Part shown: piece after piece, positions 4,581 through 12,480 of the stretch
How positions within the stretch are numbered: position 1 is the stretch's first letter
How the letters are laid out: each line of letters begins with the position of its first letter
Assembly: GCA_964641895.1 (NCBI GenBank)
Contig: CAZXLA010000061.1
Coordinates: forward strand, 1-18,004
Source of the DNA: UBA2421 sp964641895
GTDB taxonomy: Bacteria > Planctomycetota > Phycisphaerae > Tepidisphaerales > Tepidisphaeraceae
DNA: 18,004 nt
Reading direction: 5' to 3'
The notes under the pieces: model-generated
Seen by the model: the letters and a program-made list of their open reading frames with translations, nothing else
The model's database searches: none
What the model was told of the DNA's origin: nothing
Program-made: the position numbers and the translations under genes

Positions 4581-7490
4581 TCACCGCTGTGCCGAAAACT
4601 CCGAACTGGTCACGATCAAATGCACCGCCGCCCGCACACGTTCCAGCGGGTTGCCCGCTGCAAGCGTGCCGACGTGGCCGATGAGCGTCGTTCGCATTGC
4701 TGTCGACATTTGTCCATACATCAGAATGAGGTTGAGCCGATCCACCAGCGCCGTGGCATTCCCGGCGATGGCCTGCTCTACGCTGAAATCGAGCCGCACG
4801 TCGTTCCCGGTGACGGGGTTGCGGGTGGCGCTTTCCAGCACGTTGGCGGCGCTGACCACCGAAATTTCGTTGAGAATCTGAAACTCCGGCGAGAGCAACC
4901 CTTCCACCGCCATGTTGCCCGGCTGCGAGTAGCCCGGTTCAAAGAAGTTGAACACCGTCGGCGAGCGCAGGGCCGATTGCAGAAACGACGTATCGGTGGC
5001 GGGAATGCGGAATAGGCCGCTGGCCGACGACGGGCGGAATGCCCGCGCCATCGCCGAGAGGCGCAGCAATGGCTCGCGCAACTTACCGTAGCCCTGGGTG
5101 TAAACCGGGCTGGTGGTGTTGGGGTTGGTGGCCTTGTCGTAAGGGGCACGGGCTTCGTAGTCGAGCAGAATCGCCTTGACCACCGCCTTGATATCGCCGC
5201 GGACGCCTCGGCCGTTGTCGGCGAACACCTGCGATATGCGATACACATAGCCGGGGCTTGGGTTACTCGTCACCAGCCGCTGAATCAACTGCTTGCAGAT
5301 GAACGGCCCGGTGTTGTTGTGGGCGAAGATGTTGTTGTGAGCGTCGGCCAGATCAAGCATGGCGTTGGCGATGCTGGGCGCCCGCGACGGAATCAGCGCG
5401 CCGCCGAGCAGTTGCTTCGAGCCGAATTCGTGCTGGCTGGGCACGCTTGCCGAGATCATGAGCGTCATCGGGTTGAATTGATCGACGCCCGGGTTTTGGC
5501 TGTTGGTCGGCGTGGTGAGGGCCTGATGCCAGTTCCAACCGGTAAAGACGCGCGCCAAGCCGGTTACTTCGGCTTGGCCGTAGGTATCGATCGGGCTTCC
5601 GTCTTCGCTCAGTTTCAGCGTGCCGTCGGGATGCAACTGGTAAAGCCCGACACTGAAGAGTTGCAAAATCTCGCGCGAATAATTTTCATTGGGAATCTGC
5701 GTGCCTGCGGCCTTGCGGTTGTTGCGCATGTCCAGGTACTGGCCCATCTGCGGGTTGAGCGAGACGTCTTCCAGCAGCGTGCGATAGTTGCCGAAAGCAT
5801 GCTTGCCGACCATGTCATAATAATGGCACACTTCACGCGGCCGCTGATTCAGATCGCCGTCTTCCAGGCTGATGACGAAGATCTGGCTCAGGGCGAACGC
5901 GACCCGCAGCCGCAGTTGATCTTCGCCGATGAGCGCGTAGTTCCACCACGATTCAACGGCCATGTTTTCGTTGTTGGCCTCTTCGCCTTGGTCCTGGCGG
6001 GCGAGCACGTAATCGAGCAGTTTGGATTGCGGCTTCTGGAACTGCTCTTCAATCCACGCTTCGTAGCCCATCGCAACGACGCGGTTAATCTCGGCCTCGG
6101 TCGGGCCGAACGTCGCCTGAGTGAGGAACCGCGCGGCGTCGGCCTGCGTGGGAGGCGTGCTCGGCAGCGCCGGCGCGGGCGGCGGAGGCGTGAAGGTCTG
6201 GCTGCCCACGACGACGATGAACTGCCCGCGGATTTCGCCGTTCGGATACGCCGCGGTGTGAATGTTGAGATAGGTCTTGCCCTGCTTGACGAAATTCACC
6301 TGGTCGGCGGCGGTAAACGTGCCGCTGGGGACGAACGTCCAGGTGTAGGAGCCGTCGGCGTTGGGCGTTGCGGTATCGATGTCAAACAGAATGCCCGCCG
6401 CCACGCCGGGATCGGCAGGGCCGTGAATATGCGCTGCGGTTTCCGGGCCGGTGAGGTTGGTGTAGTTGAATTTCAGCGTGGCGGTAAGCTCATCGCCGGC
6501 CAGCAGAAGCGTTGCGGCGCCCGAGCCGGGCGAAACCGCGCCGCCCTGCGGCGTCAAGCGGCCGACGAATAGCGAGGTCGCGCCTTCGAGTTCGTAATCA
6601 AAATCTTCCGAGGTCGAAAGCAGCCCGTCGCTCACGCGCACGGTAACCCGCGCCGCGCCGCCGAGGGTTGCCAGCGGGTCGATCGTCAGCATGCGGTTGG
6701 CGCCGTCGCCGGTTACATGAATACGGTCATTCGGGAGAATGCGCGGGTTGTCGCTGGTGGCGAACACCATGAGCGATCGCGCCGGGGTTTCGCGGTCGCC
6801 GATCACAAAACTGACGCCCGATGCCAGCCGGCCGGCCGTGGCTCGTTGCGGAGCGATCGGGGTGATGGTCGGCGGCGTGTTACGGAAAGGCTGCCCGATG
6901 ATTCTTTCGCCGCGATTCTTGCGGATGATTCCCGCATCCGACGCTTCAACGGCGCCGCTGGCGCTCACGTCGAATCGTGCGGTGGTGTTGTTGAGCTGTT
7001 TGCCGAGCTGCGCTTTCACCAGTCGGGCGTCGGCTTCATCGACCACCGTATCGGCATTCACATCGCCTTGAAGCGTTCGGAACGCCAGCGTCTGCGCTTC
7101 GCTGCCCGGCTGGGAGATGCTGACGGTAACTTCCTGGCCGTTGGTAACGCGTTCTACCGGCACGGTCACGACGTTGGATTGAATCGTTGCGGCGCCGAGC
7201 TTGGCCGCGCCCTGATCGAGCTTGACTTGAATTTTATCGGACACCACTCCGTCGAAGGTCAGCACGAGCGTCATGCCGGCTTTGACGTTGCGCGGTTCGA
7301 TCGCCGACTGATCAATGGAAAGTGGAACATCGAACGACTGCTTGCCGTGCGTAACCCGCGAGGAAACAGAAACCAGCTGAGCGGCGGGAACGGCGGCGGC
7401 AAAACCCAGCAGGGCCGCGGCGGCGAGACTCAGAAAGGAGCGATTGTCTCTCATGGGGTGTCTCATGGTGGGTTTCATGGGGTTCTTCAT
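4581..7490 (-). CDS. Secreted DUF1800 protein with dockerin-like and CHRD domains
   Basis: The 969-residue protein has a Sec-type signal (RSFLSLAAAALLGFAAAVPAA, about 17-37). A beta-rich segment (40-138) is followed by two dockerin-like calcium-binding repeats (GDVNADTVVDEADARLVKAQLG from 142 and FDVSASGAVEASDAGIIRKNRG from 173). Next come an Ig/cadherin-like segment (205-300) and a CHRD domain (about 305-428, with AAHIHGPADPGVAAGILFD and NIHTAAYPNGEIRGQF). After a Pro-rich linker the DUF1800 domain (Pfam PF08811) fills 450-969, with ARFLTQATFGPTEAEI, NENYSREILQLFSVGLYQL near 600, GLARVFTGWNW near 640 and SPTVFNFFEPGY near 843. GGAG six bases upstream supports the ATG at 7490. The first four ATGs are spaced exactly 12 bases apart. 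DUF1800 function is unknown; the extra N-terminal half suggests attachment to a surface structure. Confidence 0.9.
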   Translation of the reverse strand: MKNPMKPTMRHPMRDNRSFLSLAAAALLGFAAAVPAAQLVSVSSRVTHGKQSFDVPLSIDQSAIEPRNVKAGMTLVLTFDGVVSDKIQVKLDQGAAKLGAATIQSNVVTVPVERVTNGQEVTVSISQPGSEAQTLAFRTLQGDVNADTVVDEADARLVKAQLGKQLNNTTARFDVSASGAVEASDAGIIRKNRGERIIGQPFRNTPPTITPIAPQRATAGRLASGVSFVIGDRETPARSLMVFATSDNPRILPNDRIHVTGDGANRMLTIDPLATLGGAARVTVRVSDGLLSTSEDFDYELEGATSLFVGRLTPQGGAVSPGSGAATLLLAGDELTATLKFNYTNLTGPETAAHIHGPADPGVAAGILFDIDTATPNADGSYTWTFVPSGTFTAADQVNFVKQGKTYLNIHTAAYPNGEIRGQFIVVVGSQTFTPPPPAPALPSTPPTQADAARFLTQATFGPTEAEINRVVAMGYEAWIEEQFQKPQSKLLDYVLARQDQGEEANNENMAVESWWNYALIGEDQLRLRVAFALSQIFVISLEDGDLNQRPREVCHYYDMVGKHAFGNYRTLLEDVSLNPQMGQYLDMRNNRKAAGTQIPNENYSREILQLFSVGLYQLHPDGTLKLSEDGSPIDTYGQAEVTGLARVFTGWNWHQALTTPTNSQNPGVDQFNPMTLMISASVPSQHEFGSKQLLGGALIPSRAPSIANAMLDLADAHNNIFAHNNTGPFICKQLIQRLVTSNPSPGYVYRISQVFADNGRGVRGDIKAVVKAILLDYEARAPYDKATNPNTTSPVYTQGYGKLREPLLRLSAMARAFRPSSASGLFRIPATDTSFLQSALRSPTVFNFFEPGYSQPGNMAVEGLLSPEFQILNEISVVSAANVLESATRNPVTGNDVRLDFSVEQAIAGNATALVDRLNLILMYGQMSTAMRTTLIGHVGTLAAGNPLERVRAAVHLIVTSSEFSAQR
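7443..7490 (-). repeat. Four 12-bp tandem units, each starting with ATG, at the DUF1800 start
   Basis: ATG codons at 7490, 7478, 7466 and 7454 are all in frame and exactly 12 bases apart. They give MKNP, MKPT, MRHP and MRDN. The Shine-Dalgarno GGAG (7497-7500) is correctly placed only for the first. The repeat adds basic residues ahead of the signal peptide. Confidence 0.75.
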
Positions 7491-7654
7491 GGAATGCTCC
7501 GCTTTTCTAGCGTGTTATCGACCGTGACCCGGACTTCGTTCGGCATCATTCAACGAAATTCAACGAGATTCAACGAGATTCAACGGGCGGCGGGTGGGCG
7601 AATCGTCGATTGCGATCAATCGCCCGGTGGAACATCCTTCCGCCGTTACCGAAA
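7491..7654. other. Gap between PEP-CTERM and DUF1800 genes
   Basis: These 164 bases hold the Shine-Dalgarno of the DUF1800 gene, a 10-bp tandem repeat (7548-7586) and a dyad (7596-7625: GGGCGA with TCGCCC, plus an inner GATTG/CAATC option) about 30 bases after the PEP-CTERM stop. The dyad has no T run on the minus strand, so termination is uncertain. I found no clear -35/-10 pair for the DUF1800 gene. Confidence 0.45.
7548..7586. repeat. 10-bp tandem repeat upstream of the DUF1800 gene
   Basis: Three and a half copies of a ten-base unit (plus strand CAACGAGATT, the first copy with one change, CAACGAAATT). It starts 58 bases upstream of the DUF1800 start codon. The period is close to one DNA helical turn, so each unit would present the same face to a bound protein. 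It could be an operator or a chance slippage product. Confidence 0.7.
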
Positions 7655-10600
7655 TTACTCGTATTCTCTATCTTTGCAATCAGGAAACGCTCCGGATTGC
7701 AGACTATTTCGCATGGATCGATTTTGATTCTTCCGTCGCCGTATCGTCAACGCGCCCATGAGCAGCACCAAAGCCGAAGAAGGCTCGGGAACGGCGGCGC
7801 GGGGCAAATTGGCTGGAATGGTCAGGCCGAAGTTGGCCACCAACGCGGTGAAATCGTCCAGATCGACGTGCCCGCTGTAATTGAAATCGCCCCCGAACCA
7901 CCGCCCGTCGTTTCCAAAGCCGGCGGCCAGGGCGGTGAAATCGTCGAGATCCACCGTTCCATCAAGATTTGAATCGCCGGAGAGGGTGTATCGCAGCAAC
8001 ACGGCGTCGCCGGTAAACGATTGCCCGAGAAAACTGATGACGCCCGTGTCCGATGCTTCAATAATCCCCACCGCCGTGCCGGGATTGACGGCGGCGCTGC
8101 TCGATTGAATGCCCGCGCCGTTCCACAAACCACCGTTGTAGCCCGACGCGATTAAGCTCGTGAGTGCGGCGAGCGGCGATGCCGCGGCGTAATCGACGAT
8201 GGTGGCGTTCGTGCCGATGTCGAGTCGCGCGCCGTTGCCGGCATCGACTGTTAGCCCGCTGGCTTTCAAAACCAACGGGACCGCATTGCCGGGTTCGATC
8301 CGGGCGGTGGCCGTCGCGCCCACGTGCAGCGTTCCGCCGAGGGCGTAGGTGTTGTTGAAGTTAAGCACGCCTTCGTCGGCCACCATCGACCCGGCAAATG
8401 ATCCGGGTGCGGCGATGAGCAGCGATCCCGCGCCCGACTTCAGCAGTGTCGCCGAGGCGGTGCCGAGAATGCCGCCGCGCAGTGAGGCGATGGCGTCGAG
8501 GTCGACGCTCACGCGGCGCGCAGCGCTTTCGATATCGAATGAGCCGTCCAGCACAAGCATGGTTTGCGGCGGCGAAACACCGATTGCAATATCGCGGCGG
8601 GCAATGATCGGGTTGGGCACAAACCGCGTAGCGCCGATCGCCATCAGCCGAGGCTCGTGTGAAGGCAGGAACGATCCAAGCCCGATCGTGAGCGTGCCCT
8701 TGCCGATGGGTGACGACGTAATGACCCCGCCGGCGTAAATCGCATTGCCGGCAAACCCCAGCGTGCCGGCGGCGAGGGTGGTTCCGCCGTCGTAAGTATT
8801 CGGGCCGGAGAGGATCACGTTGCTGCGCGTCGTCGGTTCTTCGCCGCCGAAATCGTGGCCGATCTGCACCGAAGCGCCGGCGATGCCGTTGATCAAGCCC
8901 GTAACCGCAAGCGGTTCGCCGTTGCTGTAAAGAATCAAGTCGGAACGGCTGCCGTTGATGTTGACGCCGCCTGAAAAAGTGAGCGTTCCGCCGCCGACCG
9001 GTACACGGCTTCCGATGACGCCGTAACTGGCGACGGGGGTGGTGCTTCCCTGTAGCGTGATGGGTCGGGTGAACGTCAGCGGAGTGTCGCCGGAGAATTC
9101 GGGGTTGTCGTCGCCGGTGGCGCTGCCGAGAAAAATAGTGCCGATCGTCCCCAAAGCGTTGGCATTCGAAAAGACGGTTGCTTTGCCGGCCAGCGTGGTT
9201 CCGCCGGTATGCAGGTTGTTGCCGGTGATGCGCAGCGCGTAGCGGCGGGAATCGACGACGCCCAAACCGGTGGAGCGGATGGTCAACGGCCCGGCGCCGC
9301 TGATCTGCCCGGCCAGCGTCGGTCCGGAGGCGGCATCGATAATCAGCCCTTGCGCATTGGTGATGGCGATGGTGCTGTTGAGCGTGCCGGCGGCACCGTC
9401 GGCAAACGCAAGGGTGGCGGTTCGGCCCACCTGCGCCGCGATGCTGATCGGCCGGCCGTAAGTTTCAAAGCCCGACTCCAACCGCAGCCCCACTTCGCCG
9501 TTCGTGCCAGCGGTGCCGACATTGATGCGCGAGACGTTGTTGAAGCCCGTTCCCGTCAGGTAGTGCGTTCCCAGGGCAACGGTGCCGCTGGCGATGGTCA
9601 CGCTCCCGGTCATCGCCTGACTGCCGGTGACGGTGAACGTGCCGGCGCCGGTTTTCACCAGCAGGCCGGCGCCGACGATGTTGTGATGAGAACTGGTGGA
9701 CTTACTGTCGGTGCCGAGAATGAGCGTGCTCGATCCCAGATTGACGGTGCCGGCAAGATAGCTTCCCACCTGATCGATGACCCCCGCCTCGCTGAGCGAG
9801 CCCATGGTGTCGTTGAAGCCGTTCATGTCGAGCGTGGCGCCGGCGGCGATGACTACGCTGCTCTCGTTGCCGACGATGTTGTTGCTGCCGAGGCGGAAGG
9901 TGCCCTGGAGGATGCGCGTCGGACCGCTCCAGATCGAAGCGGTGTTGCTCACGGTGAGCACCGCCGGGCCGCTTTTGGCCAGTCCGCCGTCCAAACCTTG
10001 ATCGTTGCCGAAAATAAAGAGGCGGCTGGCGATGTTGGTGTCGGCGTGGATATAAAAGTTGGCGGTGGGGGCCTGAATGGTTCCGATGGTGCCGATGCCG
10101 ACGGTGAGCGACCCGCCGGCGATGGTGGTCGGGCCGGTGACCAGCATGGCGCCACTGGTGACGGTAAGTGTTCCCGCCGCCAAGTTGACGGTTCCGCCGG
10201 TGAACTTCGCGGAATTGATGGTTCCGGCGGCGACGATGGTGTCGGTGGCGATGGAAACGTTGTGGGTCGCGACGCCGCCGTTATTCAGCGTGTTGCTGTT
10301 GTAGGTCGCCGGAATCACGCCGTTGGAAGCGCTGTAGCTGGCCAGTTCCACACCCACGCCTTGATCAATCACCGCGTAGGGGAGAATGCCATTGATGAGC
10401 GTAGGGGCCACGCCGAACGAAATATTGGTCTGGCCTGCCGCAACGGAGGCGATCGTAGAGCTTCCGATTCCCGGGCCGCTGAAAAGCACCTGCATGCCGT
10501 TATTGCCATTTCGGGAAAGCGAACCAAAGCGCAGGGCGGTATGGCGCGCGGGGTTGGGCTCCAGCGTGAGGGTGGTCAGGCCCTGGCCGGAATTGCTGTT

Positions 10601-12253
10601 CGTGCCAAGCGTCAGCCCGCCGGTCAGCACCGAGGTGTTGAGCGTCGCATTACCCACAACGTGAACGGCCGCGCCGCGCAGGGAAATGGGCACCGTACCG
10701 GTGATTTTGGCCGTGGTCGACGCGGTGTGGTCAATCACCAGTGCGCCGCCCTGGTTGATGGCCAGGGTGCCGGTGGTAAGCAGTCGCCCGCCGACGCCGC
10801 CGAGGTGGATTGTTCCGTTGTTGATGATAGCGCTGCCGACGTTTGCGGCGTTGGTGGCGATGACAAATGTACCCAAACCGGCTTTGGTGAAGCCCGACGG
10901 GGTGACGGTGGCGTTGGAAATCGTTCCGGTGAAGTTGACGCTGCCATCGTTGATCAGCGATCCGCCGGCCGTGCCGTTGCCGAGCAGGAGATTGCGGTTG
11001 GTGCCCGCGAACGCCGGCCCGAGCACGAGCGTTCCGCCGCCGAGGGTAACGGCGCCGGTGGGGTTGCCGAGTTGGGCATCCGTGCCGACGACCGTGTGTC
11101 CGCCGGCGAGTGTGGTTCCGCCGGTGTAGCCGTTGGAAGCGGTGAGGGTAAACACGCCGTCGCCGATGCGCGTAAGCCCGCCGGTGCCGTTGATCGCGCC
11201 GCCGAGGGTGATGTCGGCAATCCCGCCACGGCTGAAGACGCCGACGGTTCCACCGGCATTGAGTTGCAGCGGTTGATTGATGGTGTACGCGGTCGCGGCG
11301 CCGACGAATCCGATAGCGGCGCCGGCACCATTAAGGTTGATCTGGCTGGCGTTGCCCAACCCCGTCGGTGCGGTGACGGCGACCATGTTGTAAATGCCCG
11401 CCGAACTGCCGGGCGCCTGATTGACTGTGACCGGGCCGTTAAACGTATTGCTTCCTGCGAGCGTCCATGTGCCCACGGTGAGGGACGCCGGCGCGATCGT
11501 CACGCCGCCGCTGCCACCGATGTTGCCGGTGAAGGTGAACGAACGACCATTGCCGAGGATTAATCCACCGGCGGCCGTCGTGATATGATTGCGAAAATAA
11601 GGCGCGCGATCCGGCGCGGCGGCAAAGGTGTTGGAACCGAGCGACAGACTGCCGTTGGCGACGCTGAGCGTTGCCCCGCCCAGCGAATCAACCGTCCCAA
11701 GGTTGAGCGCCGCGCCGGTGACGCTTGCCACGCCGCGAATGCGGTTTTCGGCCAGCAGCGACACGACGCCGTTCGCCGATGCGCCGATGGAAAGGCCGGT
11801 CGGCGCCTGAATGATCTGGCCGAAGGTGATGGTTCCGCCCGGCGCCGGCGCGAGGGCCAGCGGGACGGCGGCGGCGACCGTGACGCGCGAATTAATCAGC
11901 AAATTCCCGCCGGTGGTGACGGCCAGCGACGGCAGCACGCCGTCAAACCGCAGGCTGCCGTTGCCGCCGGAACCGAGCGTAATCGACCCGCCGCCCGCCA
12001 GCCCCTGCACGATCACGCTGTTGAGCGTGAACGCCCCGGGCAGATCGTTCGTACTGGTGTAGGCGAGCGAACCGGCCCCGGCGATGGGAAACATCAGCGC
12101 CGTGGCATTATCGGGCGTTGGCGCTGCGGTCCAATTGCCGGCGTTGCTCCAACTTCCACTGGTCGATAGCCAGGTTTGGCCAAAAGAATGGGTATGGACA
12201 AGCCCCAACGCCGCAATTGCCGCGTGGAAAAGATACGACTTGCGCTGCGCCAT
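7655..12253 (-). CDS. PEP-CTERM surface protein with autotransporter-associated beta-strand repeats and dockerin-like repeats
   Basis: The 1532-residue protein begins MAQRKSYLFHAAIAALGLVH, a Sec signal peptide of about 25 residues. The frame is open 46 codons further upstream, but GGAGG seven bases before the ATG at 12253 fixes the start. The body is a long Gly/Thr/Asn-rich repeat array of the autotransporter-associated strand type (PF12951), with units such as LTRIGDGVFTLTASNGYTGG, LLVKTGAGTFTVTGSQAMTG and LLKSGAGSLLIAAPGSFAG, predicted to form a right-handed beta-helix. Two dockerin-like repeats lie at 1426-1476 (GDSNLDGTVDLDDFTALAAG and GDFNYSGHVDLDDFTALVAN). A PEP-CTERM sorting signal follows: VPEPSS (1488-1493), a short hydrophobic stretch, and RRRK (1505-1508). 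There is no autotransporter barrel. Unusually, 24 residues follow the basic cluster. Exosortase processing is expected but that enzyme is not in the window. Confidence 0.9.
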   Translation of the reverse strand: MAQRKSYLFHAAIAALGLVHTHSFGQTWLSTSGSWSNAGNWTAAPTPDNATALMFPIAGAGSLAYTSTNDLPGAFTLNSVIVQGLAGGGSITLGSGGNGSLRFDGVLPSLAVTTGGNLLINSRVTVAAAVPLALAPAPGGTITFGQIIQAPTGLSIGASANGVVSLLAENRIRGVASVTGAALNLGTVDSLGGATLSVANGSLSLGSNTFAAAPDRAPYFRNHITTAAGGLILGNGRSFTFTGNIGGSGGVTIAPASLTVGTWTLAGSNTFNGPVTVNQAPGSSAGIYNMVAVTAPTGLGNASQINLNGAGAAIGFVGAATAYTINQPLQLNAGGTVGVFSRGGIADITLGGAINGTGGLTRIGDGVFTLTASNGYTGGTTLAGGHTVVGTDAQLGNPTGAVTLGGGTLVLGPAFAGTNRNLLLGNGTAGGSLINDGSVNFTGTISNATVTPSGFTKAGLGTFVIATNAANVGSAIINNGTIHLGGVGGRLLTTGTLAINQGGALVIDHTASTTAKITGTVPISLRGAAVHVVGNATLNTSVLTGGLTLGTNSNSGQGLTTLTLEPNPARHTALRFGSLSRNGNNGMQVLFSGPGIGSSTIASVAAGQTNISFGVAPTLINGILPYAVIDQGVGVELASYSASNGVIPATYNSNTLNNGGVATHNVSIATDTIVAAGTINSAKFTGGTVNLAAGTLTVTSGAMLVTGPTTIAGGSLTVGIGTIGTIQAPTANFYIHADTNIASRLFIFGNDQGLDGGLAKSGPAVLTVSNTASIWSGPTRILQGTFRLGSNNIVGNESSVVIAAGATLDMNGFNDTMGSLSEAGVIDQVGSYLAGTVNLGSSTLILGTDSKSTSSHHNIVGAGLLVKTGAGTFTVTGSQAMTGSVTIASGTVALGTHYLTGTGFNNVSRINVGTAGTNGEVGLRLESGFETYGRPISIAAQVGRTATLAFADGAAGTLNSTIAITNAQGLIIDAASGPTLAGQISGAGPLTIRSTGLGVVDSRRYALRITGNNLHTGGTTLAGKATVFSNANALGTIGTIFLGSATGDDNPEFSGDTPLTFTRPITLQGSTTPVASYGVIGSRVPVGGGTLTFSGGVNINGSRSDLILYSNGEPLAVTGLINGIAGASVQIGHDFGGEEPTTRSNVILSGPNTYDGGTTLAAGTLGFAGNAIYAGGVITSSPIGKGTLTIGLGSFLPSHEPRLMAIGATRFVPNPIIARRDIAIGVSPPQTMLVLDGSFDIESAARRVSVDLDAIASLRGGILGTASATLLKSGAGSLLIAAPGSFAGSMVADEGVLNFNNTYALGGTLHVGATATARIEPGNAVPLVLKASGLTVDAGNGARLDIGTNATIVDYAAASPLAALTSLIASGYNGGLWNGAGIQSSSAAVNPGTAVGIIEASDTGVISFLGQSFTGDAVLLRYTLSGDSNLDGTVDLDDFTALAAGFGNDGRWFGGDFNYSGHVDLDDFTALVANFGLTIPANLPRAAVPEPSSALVLLMGALTIRRRKNQNRSMRNSLQSGAFPDCKDREYE
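7675..7701. repeat. Hairpin overlapping the last codons of the PEP-CTERM gene
   Basis: TGCAATCAGGA (7675-7685) and TCCGGATTGCA (7691-7701) form an 11-bp stem with one mismatch and a five-base loop. It lies inside the coding region, within the unusual tail after the basic cluster. No T run follows on the minus strand. Confidence 0.55.
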
Positions 12254-12260
12254 GCGCTTT

Positions 12261-12265
12261 CCTCC
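12261..12265 (-). promoter_or_regulatory. Ribosome binding site that decides the PEP-CTERM protein start
   Basis: GGAGG on the minus strand, seven bases before the ATG at 12253. An upstream in-frame ATG at 12391 has no such site and would place a non-signal sequence ahead of the hydrophobic signal peptide. Confidence 0.85.
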
Positions 12266-12429
12266 AGAATCGCCCCGGTCGTAGAAGTACAATCCCTGCG
12301 ACCGATAAAACGCCGCTGGATCTGTTTTAGTGTGCGCTGTTTCTCTAAATTTGAGGTAATAAATCCGCCAAAGAAAGCAGAAAATCTTCATCAGACAGAC
12401 TTCGATGCAGTGGATAACTCAGAAAAGTG

Positions 12430-12462
12430 TTGACGGGTCGATTCAAAAGTTACTAATATAAT
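12430..12462 (+). promoter_or_regulatory. Candidate promoter of the GAF/receiver gene
   Basis: A perfect TATAAT (12457-12462) lies 18 bases before the GTG start at 12481. TTGACG (12430-12435) is upstream, but the 21-base spacing is longer than the usual 16-18, so the -35 assignment is doubtful. An alternative -10, TAATAT (12454-12459), would give 18-base spacing. Transcription would begin about 12 bases before the start codon, leaving no room for a Shine-Dalgarno, and none is seen. Confidence 0.45.
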
Positions 12463-12480
12463 GAATCGGTTAACCTCCGC

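Larger units (their letters stand above)
12254..12480. promoter_or_regulatory. Divergent promoter region of the PEP-CTERM gene and the signalling gene
   Basis: The 227 bases between two divergently transcribed genes are locally AT-rich (about 12305-12470), unlike the GC-rich coding DNA on both sides. They contain the Shine-Dalgarno of the PEP-CTERM gene (12261-12265), a 6-bp dyad CGGTCG/CGACCG (12276-12281 and 12299-12304) in its leader, and a perfect TATAAT for the plus-strand gene. A -35/-10 pair for the PEP-CTERM gene could not be fixed. Shared location makes coregulation possible. Confidence 0.55.

Noticed and set aside
8289..8304. A tRNA T-arm-like sequence (GGTTCGATCC).
   Set aside because: The required five-base stem does not pair, no acceptor or anticodon arm is present, and it lies inside the PEP-CTERM coding sequence.
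9209..11563. A 784-codon open frame on the plus strand.
   Set aside because: It is antisense to the repeat array of the PEP-CTERM protein. Its product is low-complexity Gly/Ala/Asp-rich without any domain, and the codon pattern mirrors the Gly/Thr/Val-rich real gene.
12254..12391. A 46-codon N-terminal extension of the PEP-CTERM protein.
   Set aside because: There is no Shine-Dalgarno at 12391. The GGAGG and signal peptide fit the start at 12253, and the extension has a composition unlike coding DNA here.
12409..12417. A DnaA-box-like 9-mer (TTATCCACT on the minus strand).
   Set aside because: It is a single eight-of-nine match with no further boxes, no AT-rich unwinding repeat and no dnaA or dnaN nearby, so it does not support an origin.
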